Shown piece after piece: positions 18,304 to 27,152 of a stretch of 64,000 nt of DNA. The notes below the pieces were generated by a model. The model was given only the letters and a program-made list of their open reading frames with translations. It did not search any database and was not told the origin of the DNA. The translations under genes and the position numbers were made by a program. The DNA is from Alistipes sp. (GTDB lineage: Bacteria > Bacteroidota > Bacteroidia > Bacteroidales > Rikenellaceae). Numbering within the stretch: position 1 is the stretch's first letter; each line of letters begins with the position of its first letter. The stretch spans positions 62,001 through 126,000 of the forward strand of contig JAGAMA010000019.1 in NCBI GenBank assembly GCA_017624955.1, written 5' to 3'.

Positions 18304-19077
18304 ATGAAACTCAATTTGAAACGCCCGATCGTCTTCTTTGACCTGGAGACGACGGGCGTCGATACGTCCAAAGACCGCATTGTCGAGATCTCGATGATCA
18401 AGGTGATGCCCGATGGGAGCAAGGATGTCAAGACACGCCGTGTCAATCCCGAGATGCCCATCCCCGCCGAGGCTACGGCCGTGCACGGCATTACGGACGA
18501 GGATGTAAAGAACGAGCCTACGTTCCGCCAACTGGCCAAGTCGTTGGCTCAATTCATCCAGGGCTGCGACTTTGGTGGCTTTAACTCGAATCGGTTCGAC
18601 CTGCCGCTGCTGGTGGAAGAGTTCCTGCGCGTGGGGGTCGATGTCGATCTCAAGCGCCGCAAGTTTGTCGATGTGCAGACCATCTTCCACAAAAAGGAGC
18701 AGCGCACGCTCGTTGCGGCCTACAAATTCTACTGCGACAAAGATCTCACGGATGCCCACTCGGCAGCAGCCGACACGATGGCTACCTATGAGGTGCTCTG
18801 CGCGCAGCTCGATCGCTACGACGACCTGGAGAACGATATCGACTTCCTGGCCGAGTTCTCGGAGCGCGAGAAGGCGGTGGACTATGCGGGTCGCATCGTC
18901 TACAACGAGCAGGGTGTCGAGGTCTTCAGCTTCGGCAAGTACCGCGGCCAGTCGGTCGAGGAGGTCTTCCGCCGTGAGCCGAGCTACTACGCCTGGATGA
19001 TGGAGGGGGATTTCCCGCTCTACACGAAGAAGGTGATTACCGAGATTCGCATGCGGGCAGGCACCACCAAGAAATAA
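18304..19077 (+). CDS. DnaQ-like 3'-5' exonuclease with C-terminal ExoX/DUF3820-type domain
   Basis: 257 residues. The RNase H-fold exonuclease domain shows ExoI FFDLETTG (Asp13, Glu15), ExoII GFNSNRFDLPLL and ExoIII HSAAADT, so all acidic metal ligands are present. After about residue 195 comes a small domain, FSFGKYRGQSVEEV and PSYYAWMMEGDFPLYTK, seen in exonuclease-X-like and DUF3820 proteins. Likely proofreading or repair exonuclease; it sits five bases after dnaN. Whether it is the epsilon proofreading subunit cannot be proven, since the host DnaE also has a PHP domain. Confidence 0.9.
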   Translation: MKLNLKRPIVFFDLETTGVDTSKDRIVEISMIKVMPDGSKDVKTRRVNPEMPIPAEATAVHGITDEDVKNEPTFRQLAKSLAQFIQGCDFGGFNSNRFDLPLLVEEFLRVGVDVDLKRRKFVDVQTIFHKKEQRTLVAAYKFYCDKDLTDAHSAAADTMATYEVLCAQLDRYDDLENDIDFLAEFSEREKAVDYAGRIVYNEQGVEVFSFGKYRGQSVEEVFRREPSYYAWMMEGDFPLYTKKVITEIRMRAGTTKK

Positions 19078-19111
19078 ACAAGAAACGAAGCAATACAGAA
19101 CTATTTTGCCC

Positions 19112-20953
19112 ATGAGCATCAAAAGACTCTTCACGACGCTGCTGCTGGCGCTGACCGTATGGTGCGTGTCGGCCATTGAGCGTTCGACCTCGATTGTCTA
19201 TATCAACGGCACGAAGTACTACATCCACACCGTACAGCAGGGCGAGACCCTCTACGCCATCAGCAAGGGCTACGAGGTTTCGACCGAGCTGATCGAGCAG
19301 CACAACCCGAGCGTGAAGGCGGGGCTAAAAGCCGGTGCGAAGATTAAAATTCCCGTTGAGAATGCCCCGACGGCCGAGGTGAGCAAGAAGAAGCAGAAGA
19401 AGAATTTTGCCACACACTATGTCGTGCGTGGCGAGACGCTCTATGCCATTGCCCGACAATATGAGATTCCCGTGCAGACGATCTTGGAGGACAACCCGAA
19501 GATCGACCCCTCGCGCCTGAGCCTGGGGCAGAAGCTTCTGATCCGCAAGAAAGCGATCGGCAAGGGCTCGGAGGAGGAGATCCGCGAGGATTTGAAGGAG
19601 TATGCCGAGCAGCTGAGTGGCGTGACCGAGGGTGACGACTACTATGTGGTGCAGCGCGGCGACACCTTCTATTCGCTCTCGAAGCGTTTCGGGTTGAGCG
19701 AGGAGGAGCTTTCGAAGCTCAACGGCGGACTGAAGGCGGAGGAGCTGAAGGCCGGTGCGATGATCCGCATTCCGGCACAGCAGCAGATAGAACCGGAAGA
19801 GGTGGAGGTTGCCGTTCAGCCCGAGGCGGAGCAGCCGGAGGTGGAGCCCATCAAGCCCGAGCATCCGATTATCGACTTCCGTGCCGTCTGCAACTGCGAT
19901 CCGCTCAAAGTGTCGCTCATGCTCCCGATGACCAACAAGGGCAAGGCCAGCCAGCAATACCTTGAGTTCTACCAGGGCTTCCTGTTGGGCCTTGATTCGC
20001 TGAAGAAGAAGCAGGGCTACTCGGTCGATCTCGATCTCTACGACACGAAGCGCGACCCCGAGGAGGTGGCCACGATCATCAACGAGGATCGTTTCCGTCG
20101 TTCGCAACTCGTCGTGGGTCCCGTCTACGAGGAGGAGATGAGTGAGGTCGTGAAGTTTGCCGAGGAGAAGCAGATCCCCGTCGTGTCGCCCCTGGCACAC
20201 ATGACCCGCGTGGAGAGCGACGTACTCTTCCTGATGGCTCCCGACCCCACGAAGAAGTACGCCAAAGCCGAGAACCTCATCGAGGAGGGCAAGAGTGTCA
20301 CGCTGATTTATACCGGCTCGACCGACAAGGAGTTTGAGCAGGAGATGCTGGCCTTGCTGGGCGACAAGCCTTTCAAGCGCCACGAATACCACTACCAGCA
20401 CCCCTCGATCAAGGTCAAGGAGGGGGAGTTGCACCCGAGCGATTTGAGCCCGCTGCTCGACAACGAGGAGGAGAACCTCTTCATCATTCTGGCGGACAAC
20501 GAGATTGATGTGGATCGCGTCCTGGCCGCCTTGGCTTCGGCCGATACGAACCTGCGCGCCCGTTCGCTCCGTACGCCGAAATACTCGGTGCTGGGCAACT
20601 CGCGTTGGAATCGTTACCAGAACATCGACCGCTCGATCTTCTTCAAAAACCGTGTCGTATTCTTCTCGACCTACCACGCCAAGCGTGACTCGGAGCGCAT
20701 CGTCGCGTTCGACAAGGCATACCTGAGCGCCTTCGGCTCGTTGCCCTCGCTCTATGCCTACCGAGGCTACGATGCCGCGATGATCTTCGTGGCAGGCATG
20801 TACAACGACATCGAGTACGACATGGAGGATCGCCGTTACGCGCCGCTGCAGACCATCTACCGCTTCTCGCAGGAGGAGGAGCACAAGAACCACCTGAACA
20901 GCGATTGGATGCGCGTAAACTACCACTCCGATTTCACCATTACGATCGAATAG
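19112..20953 (+). CDS. Secreted protein with three LysM repeats and a periplasmic-binding-protein-like domain
   Basis: 613 residues. Signal peptide MSIKRLFTTLLLALTVWCVSA, then LysM repeats at about 27-72 (HTVQQGETLYAISKGY), 100-145 (YVVRGETLYAIARQY) and 178-225 (YVVQRGDTFYSLSKRF), which bind peptidoglycan glycan chains. A Glu/Pro-rich linker leads to a type I periplasmic-binding fold (about 265-610: VSLMLPMTNKGKASQQYLEFYQGFLLGLD, YDTKRDPEEV, VVGPVYEEEM, VVSPLAHM). A basic TTG start two codons earlier is possible, but ATG is preferred. It lies between the exonuclease and rex with gaps of 34 and 4 bases. Confidence 0.88.
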   Translation: MSIKRLFTTLLLALTVWCVSAIERSTSIVYINGTKYYIHTVQQGETLYAISKGYEVSTELIEQHNPSVKAGLKAGAKIKIPVENAPTAEVSKKKQKKNFATHYVVRGETLYAIARQYEIPVQTILEDNPKIDPSRLSLGQKLLIRKKAIGKGSEEEIREDLKEYAEQLSGVTEGDDYYVVQRGDTFYSLSKRFGLSEEELSKLNGGLKAEELKAGAMIRIPAQQQIEPEEVEVAVQPEAEQPEVEPIKPEHPIIDFRAVCNCDPLKVSLMLPMTNKGKASQQYLEFYQGFLLGLDSLKKKQGYSVDLDLYDTKRDPEEVATIINEDRFRRSQLVVGPVYEEEMSEVVKFAEEKQIPVVSPLAHMTRVESDVLFLMAPDPTKKYAKAENLIEEGKSVTLIYTGSTDKEFEQEMLALLGDKPFKRHEYHYQHPSIKVKEGELHPSDLSPLLDNEEENLFIILADNEIDVDRVLAALASADTNLRARSLRTPKYSVLGNSRWNRYQNIDRSIFFKNRVVFFSTYHAKRDSERIVAFDKAYLSAFGSLPSLYAYRGYDAAMIFVAGMYNDIEYDMEDRRYAPLQTIYRFSQEEEHKNHLNSDWMRVNYHSDFTITIE

Positions 20954-20957
20954 CGCC

Positions 20958-21602
20958 ATGGCAACCATTCCGAGCGGTATCCCCGAAAAGACCATCGAGC
21001 GACTGAGCGAGTATCGTCGCACGTTGCTCTCGTGCCGTAAGCAGGGTATTACGCACATCTTCTCGCACGTCCTGGCCGGCATTCACGGCATCACGGCCGT
21101 GCAGGTACGCCGTGATTTGATGCTTATCGGCTTTTCGAGCGATACGAAGAAGGGCTACGATGTGCAGGTTCTGATCGACTACATCAGCAGCATCCTCGAC
21201 AGCGAAACGCCGATCAACATCGCCATCCTCGGCATGGGTCACCTCGGTCAGGCCATCACGAAGTACTTCAACAGCAAGGGGTTGAAGCTCAAAATCACGG
21301 CCGCCTTCGATATCGATCCCGAAAAGGTGGGGCATGAGATCGACGGCATTCCGTGCTACCACATGAACGACTTTGAAGTCAAGGCCGAGGAGTTGGACCT
21401 CTCGATGGTGGTTGTTTCGTCGCCGACGAAGGTAGCTCCGAGCCTCGTCGTGCCGATCATCAATGCCGGTATTCGCGGTGTGCTGAATTTCACCTCCACG
21501 CCGCTCAACTTCCCGCAGGGCATCGTAGTCGAGAACTACGACATCACGACCCTCTTGGAGAAGGTGGCCTACTTCGTCAAGGAGAACGACTCGAACGCCT
21601 AA
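20958..21602 (+). CDS. rex: Redox-sensing transcriptional repressor Rex
   Basis: 214-residue NADH/NAD+-sensing repressor of fermentation and respiration genes. The N-terminal winged helix includes RLSEYRRTL and ITAVQVRRDLMLIGFS; the Rossmann domain starts at INIAILGMGHLGQAI (Gly92, 94, 97), and SSPTKVAPS and GVLNFTSTPLNFPQGIVVENYDI follow as in the family. Gaps of four bases on both sides mean it is translated within the dnaN cluster transcript. No Rex operator was recognised in the window. Confidence 0.96.
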   Translation: MATIPSGIPEKTIERLSEYRRTLLSCRKQGITHIFSHVLAGIHGITAVQVRRDLMLIGFSSDTKKGYDVQVLIDYISSILDSETPINIAILGMGHLGQAITKYFNSKGLKLKITAAFDIDPEKVGHEIDGIPCYHMNDFEVKAEELDLSMVVVSSPTKVAPSLVVPIINAGIRGVLNFTSTPLNFPQGIVVENYDITTLLEKVAYFVKENDSNA

Positions 21603-21606
21603 CGCC

Positions 21607-22170
21607 ATGGAGATCATTCACGGCATACCCACCACGCCCTTCCTGCGCCCTGCAGCCGTCACCGTCGGTTCGTTCGATGGTGTGCATTTGGGACACCAAG
21701 CGCTGCTGCAGGCGCTCCGCGAGGAGGCTGATCGGTTGGATGGGGTAGCCGTGGTCGTTACTTTTGACCCGCATCCGCGCATTGCCTTGGGACGCGCGGA
21801 GAGGCTGATTCTTCTGACCGACGAGCAGGAGAAGGGCGAGCTGTTGGCGCGCTACGGGGTCGATTATCTGGTCGTCATTCCCTTCGACAGAGCCTTTGCC
21901 GACCAAAGCGGAGCGGAGTTTGCGACCAAGATTTTGGTAGAGAAGATCGGTGCTAAATCGCTCATTGCCGGCTACAACCACCGTTTCGGGCACGACCGTA
22001 TGGCGGCCCGTGAACTCGCCATCGAGGGGCTTCGGGTGGTGCATGTCGAAAAATGCGAGGTCGAGGGTGGGCATGTCAGTTCGTCCGAGATTCGTCGCCT
22101 GATTGAGGCCCAAAAGTTCAGCGAGGCAGAAAAACTATTGGGACACACCATCAAATTATTAGAACCATGA
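21607..22170 (+). CDS. Stand-alone FAD synthetase domain (RibF without the riboflavin kinase half)
   Basis: 187 residues. Nucleotidyltransferase signatures of the RibF N-terminal half are complete: AVTVGSFDGVHLGHQALL with the HLGH motif at 27-30, VVTFDPHPR, LIAGYNHRFGHDR (the GYDFRFG site), and VSSSEIRRLIEAQKFSEAEKLLG. Usual bifunctional RibF proteins have about 300 residues; here the protein ends just where the kinase domain would begin, and its stop codon overlaps the ATG of the next gene (ATGA). So it should form FAD from FMN and ATP, while FMN must come from another enzyme. Not a frameshift by eye: no kinase-like sequence follows. Confidence 0.88.
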   Translation: MEIIHGIPTTPFLRPAAVTVGSFDGVHLGHQALLQALREEADRLDGVAVVVTFDPHPRIALGRAERLILLTDEQEKGELLARYGVDYLVVIPFDRAFADQSGAEFATKILVEKIGAKSLIAGYNHRFGHDRMAARELAIEGLRVVHVEKCEVEGGHVSSSEIRRLIEAQKFSEAEKLLGHTIKLLEP

Positions 22171-22580
22171 TACAACACGATTGCAAAATACGGGTTTGGT
22201 ACTGCGATACCGACCAGATGGGCATTGTTCACCACTCGAACTACATCCGCTACTACGAGGAGGCGCGCAGCGACTTCCTCCGCGCACTGGGGCTTTCGTA
22301 TGCCGAGGTGGAGCGCAGCGGCCTGATGATGCCGATCCTGGAGGTGCAGTCCAAGTACCGCCGTGCGATTCGCTACGACGAGGAGGTCACGGTGCGCATC
22401 ATGCTGAAGGAGCTGCCCACGACCCGCATCAACTTTCTCTACGAGATCTACAACGCCGAGGGGCTTTTGATGAATACGGGCATGACCCAGCTGGGCTTTA
22501 TGCACAGCGAAACGCGCCGCCCCTGCCGCTGCCCCGAGTGGTTCTTGGAGATCCTGCGCGGCCACGACACAAAGGAGTAA
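22167..22580 (+). CDS. Acyl-CoA thioesterase (YbgC/4HBT family)
   Basis: 137-residue hotdog-fold enzyme. The motif WYCDTDQMGIVHHSNYIRYYEEARSD contains the catalytic Asp16 in the DTDxxGIVHHxNY pattern of 4-hydroxybenzoyl-CoA thioesterase and YbgC. Hydrolyses short acyl-CoA thioesters; in other bacteria YbgC accompanies the Tol-Pal genes, which are absent here. Overlaps the FAD synthetase gene by four bases and ends the dnaN cluster. Confidence 0.9.
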   Translation: MIQHDCKIRVWYCDTDQMGIVHHSNYIRYYEEARSDFLRALGLSYAEVERSGLMMPILEVQSKYRRAIRYDEEVTVRIMLKELPTTRINFLYEIYNAEGLLMNTGMTQLGFMHSETRRPCRCPEWFLEILRGHDTKE

Positions 22581-22582
22581 AA

Positions 22583-22686
22583 GACAGCTAAAGGTTACTA
22601 AAGGTTACTAAAGGCGACTAAAGGAGTCTAAGGATTTGCGCCCAGCCCCCTTAATCGCCCTTAATAACCCTTAATAACCCTTAAAA
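22583..22686. repeat. Two adjacent arrays with a 10-base period
   Basis: First CTAAAGGNNA units (about 22590-22635), then CCCTTAANNN units (about 22648-22686), each spaced 10 bases. Sits between the thioesterase stop and the terminator. Confidence 0.85.
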
Positions 22687-22688
22687 CA

Positions 22689-22724
22689 AAACGCCTCGAC
22701 AACATATTGTCGAGGCGTTTTTTA
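22689..22724. terminator. Bidirectional terminator between thioesterase and htpG
   Basis: Stem ACGCCTCGACAA / TTGTCGAGGCGT with a short loop, then TTTTTATTA. Confidence 0.9.
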
Positions 22725-22744
22725 TTATCGGAATAGACTTCGTC

Positions 22745-24805
22745 TTACTTCTCAATCAGCGAGATCGAGCGCTGGATGAAGTCCGTCAGCGACTTACCCT
22801 TCAGCATGCCGTTCGAGAGCAGGGCCAGGTCGATGATCTGCTTCACGAGTTTATTCTCCGAGCCGATCTCCTTCAGGCGCTCGTTGCGCTCATCGCGCAG
22901 CTCGACCACCTTCTTCGAAAGCTCCTCGCGCATCGTCTTCTCCTCGCTCGTGAGTTCCTCCTCCTTCTTGCCCTTCACGACCTCCTCGAAGCGGTTCTCC
23001 TCCGCCACGGCAGCATCGATCTTCTTGGTCATCGTGCGCAGACGATCGCCATACGACTTCTCGACCTGATCGAGGATGTTGATCACAATCGGATGGTTGC
23101 CATTCACGGCAATCGTGAAGTTGTCGGGCATCTGTCCGTAGAATTGGCTCATGCCACCGCCACCCATACGGGCCATCTCCTTCATGCGGCGCATAAACTC
23201 GTTCTGCGTAATCACCACGGGGGCCTCGTCGGCAGCCATGGCCTCGAACGAGATATGGTAGTTAATCTGCTCATCCGCGGGCATCTGGCTCTCAAATACG
23301 GGGGTCAGCAACTCCTGCTGGGCGGTCGTAAGGGTCATCGTCAGCTGCTCCTCCTTCTGGATCAGCTTCTCGATCACATCGCTATCGACACGCACAAAGC
23401 GGGTCTTCTCGTTCTTCTGCTCATACCAATTCACATAGTGGTTATCGAGCTGACCGTTCATCTCCAGCACATCGTAACCCTTCTGCTTGGCAGCCTCGAC
23501 AAACGAGTGCTTCTCGTTCACATCATCCACATAGAGCAGAATCAGCTCCTTATTCTTATCCGTCTGCTGCTCCTTGACCTTCTCGGTAAACTCCTTCGGC
23601 GTGTAATACTTACCCTCGATCGACTTCCAAAGCATGAAATCCTGCGCCTTCTCGGCAAACTTCTCGTCCGTGAGGATGCCGTACTGGATGAAGATCTTCA
23701 GATCGTCCCACTTCTGCTCATAGTCCGAGCGCATCGTCTTAAAGAGCTCCTGCAGACGATCGGCCACCTTGCGGGTGATGTAGCTCGAAATCTTCTTCAC
23801 ATTCGGATCGCTCTGCAGGTAGCTGCGCGATACATTCAGCGGGATATCGGGCGAGTCGATCACGCCGTGCAGTAGCGTGAGGTACTCCGGCACGATGCCC
23901 TCGACCTGATCCGTGACATAGACCTGGTTGCAGTAGAGCTGAATCTTGTTCTTCTGAATCTCGAAGTTGTTGTGAATCTTCGGAAAGTAGAGAATACCCG
24001 TCAGGTTGAAGGGGTAGTCGATGTTCAGATGAATCGAGAACAACGGCTCCTCCGACATGGGGTAGAGCTCGCTATAGAAGTTCTTGTACTGCTCTTCGGT
24101 AATCTCCGACGGCATGCGGGTCCAGAGCGGCTCGATGTTGTTGATCACGTTGTCCTTCTCCGTATCCTGGTACTTGCCATCCTTCCACTCCTTGACCTTG
24201 CCAAAGACAATCGGCACGGGCAGGAAGCGACAATACTTCTTCAAAAGGCCCTCGATCGTCGCGCTCTCGGCGTACTCCTTCATCTCCTCCGAGAGGTGCA
24301 GCACGATCTGCGTACCGCGCTCGAGTTTCTCCTCGAGCTCCTCCATCTCGAACTCGGGCGTACCCGTGCAGCTCCAATGCACCGACTTGGCCTCCTCACG
24401 ATACGACTGCGAGAAGATCTCCACCTTGTCCGAGACCATGAACGACGAGTAGAAGCCCAGACCGAAGTGGCCGATGATGGCCTGATCCTGGTACTTGGCC
24501 ATAAACTCCTCGGCACCCGAGAAGGCAATCTGGTTGATGTAGCGATCCACCTCGTCGGCCGTCATACCGATACCGTGGTCGCGGATCGTAAGGATTCGCT
24601 TCTCGGTATCGACCTCCACCTCGACCTTCAGATCGCCCGTCTCGCCCTGCCATTCGCCCTTCGAGGAGAGCGTGCGCAGCTTCTGCGAGGCATCGATGGC
24701 GTTCGAGATCAGCTCGCGCAGGAAGATCTCATGGTCCGAATACAAAAACTTTTTGATCACCGGAAAGATGTTTTCCGTCGTTACTCCAATAGTTCCGTTT
24801 CTCAT
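22745..24805 (-). CDS. htpG: Chaperone HtpG (Hsp90)
   Basis: 686 residues. ATP-driven dimeric chaperone. The N-terminal GHKL ATPase domain shows ELISNAIDASQK, IRDHGIGMT, GHFGLGFYSSFMVSDKV and the lid; the middle domain has the catalytic loop region NVSRSYLQSDPNVKKISSYI, and the C-terminal dimer domain follows. The start MRNGTIGVTTENIF is chosen; a start 20 codons upstream adds a stretch unlike the family. Monocistronic with its own terminator. Length agrees with other Bacteroidales HtpG. Confidence 0.97.
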   Translation of the reverse strand: MRNGTIGVTTENIFPVIKKFLYSDHEIFLRELISNAIDASQKLRTLSSKGEWQGETGDLKVEVEVDTEKRILTIRDHGIGMTADEVDRYINQIAFSGAEEFMAKYQDQAIIGHFGLGFYSSFMVSDKVEIFSQSYREEAKSVHWSCTGTPEFEMEELEEKLERGTQIVLHLSEEMKEYAESATIEGLLKKYCRFLPVPIVFGKVKEWKDGKYQDTEKDNVINNIEPLWTRMPSEITEEQYKNFYSELYPMSEEPLFSIHLNIDYPFNLTGILYFPKIHNNFEIQKNKIQLYCNQVYVTDQVEGIVPEYLTLLHGVIDSPDIPLNVSRSYLQSDPNVKKISSYITRKVADRLQELFKTMRSDYEQKWDDLKIFIQYGILTDEKFAEKAQDFMLWKSIEGKYYTPKEFTEKVKEQQTDKNKELILLYVDDVNEKHSFVEAAKQKGYDVLEMNGQLDNHYVNWYEQKNEKTRFVRVDSDVIEKLIQKEEQLTMTLTTAQQELLTPVFESQMPADEQINYHISFEAMAADEAPVVITQNEFMRRMKEMARMGGGGMSQFYGQMPDNFTIAVNGNHPIVINILDQVEKSYGDRLRTMTKKIDAAVAEENRFEEVVKGKKEEELTSEEKTMREELSKKVVELRDERNERLKEIGSENKLVKQIIDLALLSNGMLKGKSLTDFIQRSISLIEK

Positions 24806-24920
24806 ATTTAGTATGTTTTGTTGTTTTCTCTGTTTGTCATACTCTTCCAGCAAAGGGTGTGCCACACGGATTTTTCTGCCATTCTGTCGGTCGGATATGA
24901 CAAAGTCGAAATTTTGGTGC

Positions 24921-24928
24921 TATCTTTG
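24921..24928 (+). promoter_or_regulatory. -7 element of the nitroreductase gene
   Basis: TATCTTTG, perfect TAnnTTTG, 32 bases before the ATG at 24961. Confidence 0.6.
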
Positions 24929-24960
24929 TAACGCAAACTGAAAATTTAACAGCTACTAAG

Positions 24961-25479
24961 ATGGATTTTTTGAAATTGGCAAAGGGGCGCTATGCCTGCC
25001 GTAAATACACCGACCGCAAGGTCGAGCGCGAGAAGTTGATGCAGATTCTGGAGGCGGGTCGTGTAGCTCCGACGGGGGCAAACCGTCAGCCGCAGCGCCT
25101 CGTAGTGATCGAATCGAAGGAGGGCATGGAGCGCCTCGGTCGCTGCACGCGCGACTTCGGAGCGCCGCTGGCAATCCTCGTTTGCGCCGACACGGAGGAG
25201 GTGTGGCAGCGCAAATACGACGGCAAGCAGATTGCCGACATCGATGCTACGATCATCACCGACCACATGATGCTTCAGGCCGCCTCGCTGGGGCTCGATA
25301 CGCTTTGGATCTGCATGTTCAAGCCCGAGTCCGTGCGCGAGGAGTTCGGACTGCCCGCGAATGTCGTACCGGTCAATATCCTCTTGATCGGCTACGGCGA
25401 TGGCGAGCCCGCCTCGCCCGACCGTCACGACACGACGCGCAAGCCCTTGGAGCAGACCGTCGTATGGGAAAAGTTCTAA
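24961..25479 (+). CDS. Nitroreductase-family flavoprotein
   Basis: 172 residues, FMN-dependent NAD(P)H oxidoreductase fold. Typical features: RYACRKYTDRKVEREKLMQILEAGRVAPTGANRQPQR (FMN phosphate grip) and DATIITDHMMLQAASLGLDTLWIC, then NILLIGYGDGEP. Physiological substrate is unknown; members reduce quinones, nitro compounds or flavins. Monocistronic, with a -7 element upstream and a terminator downstream. Confidence 0.9.
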   Translation: MDFLKLAKGRYACRKYTDRKVEREKLMQILEAGRVAPTGANRQPQRLVVIESKEGMERLGRCTRDFGAPLAILVCADTEEVWQRKYDGKQIADIDATIITDHMMLQAASLGLDTLWICMFKPESVREEFGLPANVVPVNILLIGYGDGEPASPDRHDTTRKPLEQTVVWEKF

Positions 25480-25505
25480 CTTCGCTGCTCTTTTGACAGC
25501 ATAAT

Positions 25506-25538
25506 AAACGGGAGGCTTTAGCAAGCTTCCCGTTCTTT
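25506..25538. terminator. Terminator overlapping the end of the YhhN-like gene
   Basis: Stem ACGGGAGGCT / AGCTTCCCGT followed by TCTTTG. The loop contains the stop codon of the convergent membrane-protein gene, so the two genes share very little space. Confidence 0.7.
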
Positions 25539-26072
25539 GTTGGTCGGTCGCACAAAGTAGCGCCAGGCAAAGATCGCTTGCGCTGCGTAGTAGGGTGGCA
25601 GAATCCACCAATCGGCCGAGGGGATCGGCGCGACATAACGGCTATAGCCGATCAATCCGTCCGAGAGGACAAAGAGCAGGGCAGCCGCCACCTCCCAGCC
25701 CCATTGTGCGCGGTGCTGAATAATCGTCGCCGAGAGCATCGAGAGTAGCACCACGGCATAGAACCCCACCGTAGCGGCCTCGATGGTCGAGGGGATGTGA
25801 GAGGCCAAGAAGCCGAAGGCCGTGCAGAAGGCGAGAAAAGCAACCACCAACGGACGCACACGCTCTTTGGTCAGCTTGCCATAGGGCGCAAAGTCGGCGA
25901 TATAGCAGGCCAAAGCCAGGGCAAAGAGTCCCATCTGCGGCTTGAACGCGCCCAACGTCCCGCACAAATCGCCACCTACGGAAAGCAACAATCCCACGGG
26001 AATCCACCAGCCGTTGCGCTTCACACGCAAGAGGCAGACAAGCGCCAAAACAAGAGTCGGAACAGCAATCAT
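25518..26072 (-). CDS. YhhN/TMEM86-family membrane protein (lysoplasmalogenase-like)
   Basis: 184 residues with about seven transmembrane helices. Conserved polar residues of the family are seen: LLLSVGGDLCGTLG, ACYIADF, LLFVLSDGLIGYSRY and LPPYYAAQAIF. Human TMEM86B and some bacterial members cleave the vinyl ether bond of lysoplasmalogens, and many Bacteroidales and other anaerobes contain plasmalogens, so a role in ether-lipid turnover is plausible but unproven. Start chosen at the first ATG of the hydrophobic chain. Confidence 0.8.
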   Translation of the reverse strand: MIAVPTLVLALVCLLRVKRNGWWIPVGLLLSVGGDLCGTLGAFKPQMGLFALALACYIADFAPYGKLTKERVRPLVVAFLAFCTAFGFLASHIPSTIEAATVGFYAVVLLSMLSATIIQHRAQWGWEVAAALLFVLSDGLIGYSRYVAPIPSADWWILPPYYAAQAIFAWRYFVRPTNKEREAC

Positions 26073-26105
26073 CTTTTTTCGCCATTAAATCGACTGCCAA
26101 GATAG

Positions 26106-26144
26106 TAAAAAAGAGGGGATAGGCGAGTGCCCAACCCCTCTTTT
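26106..26144 (-). terminator. Terminator of the dnaE-trxA-epimerase operon
   Basis: Stem AAAAGAGGGG / CCCCTCTTTT with a small inner GGC/GCC helix; minus strand ends in a T run. Confidence 0.82.
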
Positions 26145-26156
26145 CACCACAAATGA

Positions 26157-27149
26157 TTACTTGCAGTAGAGCTTATAGGTAGCCTTCCACTTCTCACCCG
26201 GCTCAACGGCCACAAAACCGGCAGCCTTCGGATCAGCGGCATTGGGGGCGTTCGTCGTCCACGACTGCGGCTCGGGGCAGCAGTAGTTCACCTGACCGCC
26301 GTTGTTCCAGAGGGTCCAATAGGTCGTCTTGTCATCGACCTCGTAGTAAGCCTTCACGCCCGTCTTGATATTCTCGACCACAGCACCACGATACGACTTG
26401 CCATCCACCTCGATTTCACGAAGCGTAAAGCCTGCCTCCAGCGGCTCACACTCGGTTACCTGCAGACCGCCCTCACGGAGCTTGGCCCACTGCTCGTTGA
26501 GCGGCAACTTCTTACCCGTCGGGAGGTTACGCTCGCTCAGCTCCACCTGCTCACCAACAGCAACGCGCATGCGGTAATCGGCAGCCTCGCCACCGGCGAA
26601 GGGGATCACAATCGGCGTGTGGAAGCCTACGCCCACGGGCATATTCTGCTCGCTGCGGTTCGAGAAGACAACCTCCTGCTTCAGCCCCTTGGCCGAGAGC
26701 TTATAGACGATCTTGCACTTGAAGGCGTGCGGGAAATCCTTGTAAATGGCATCGTTGGCCACATTCGAGTAGTAGCGGCACTCCACCTTTACACGCTCGT
26801 CATCCTCCTCGACCTTCGACACCACAAACGGCTCACCCTTGATGATGCCGTGGTGGTAGTTCTGCTCCTTCTCGATCGTGATGGGGTACTGGTAGGTGCG
26901 ACCCTCAAACTCGTAACGGCCATTCTCGATGCGGTTGGGCGGGAAGAGCAGCGGCAGACCAAAGATCTGCGGACGCGACTTGAAGGTCTCGATCTCCTCC
27001 TCGGTCGGCGTGCGAAGAATCTCGACACCGAGCTTCGTATTGGCCAGGCGCACCAGGTTGGCACCCACCGAGGGGATCAACATAGCGACATAGTCGCCCT
27101 TCGAGAACTCGACGGCCTCCAGGCCGTACCAATCAATCTTGCGGATCAT
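26157..27149 (-). CDS. Aldose 1-epimerase-like protein (GalM superfamily)
   Basis: 330 residues of beta-supersandwich fold. Visible: VPSVGANL-like LIPSVGANLVRL, GLPLLFPPNRIENGRY, HHGIIKG (general acid His region), VGVGFHTPI (second His) and a Glu in the C-terminal CCPEPQSW region. It interconverts sugar anomers; whether the substrate is galactose or a related hexose-6-phosphate is open. Starts only three bases after trxA, so it is translated as the third gene of the dnaE operon. Confidence 0.85.
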   Translation of the reverse strand: MIRKIDWYGLEAVEFSKGDYVAMLIPSVGANLVRLANTKLGVEILRTPTEEEIETFKSRPQIFGLPLLFPPNRIENGRYEFEGRTYQYPITIEKEQNYHHGIIKGEPFVVSKVEEDDERVKVECRYYSNVANDAIYKDFPHAFKCKIVYKLSAKGLKQEVVFSNRSEQNMPVGVGFHTPIVIPFAGGEAADYRMRVAVGEQVELSERNLPTGKKLPLNEQWAKLREGGLQVTECEPLEAGFTLREIEVDGKSYRGAVVENIKTGVKAYYEVDDKTTYWTLWNNGGQVNYCCPEPQSWTTNAPNAADPKAAGFVAVEPGEKWKATYKLYCK

Positions 27150-27152
27150 GGC

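Noticed and set aside
22583-22686. Periodic decamers considered as a CRISPR or CRISPR-like array
   Set aside because: Period of ten bases, no spacers of 25-40 bases and no cas genes.
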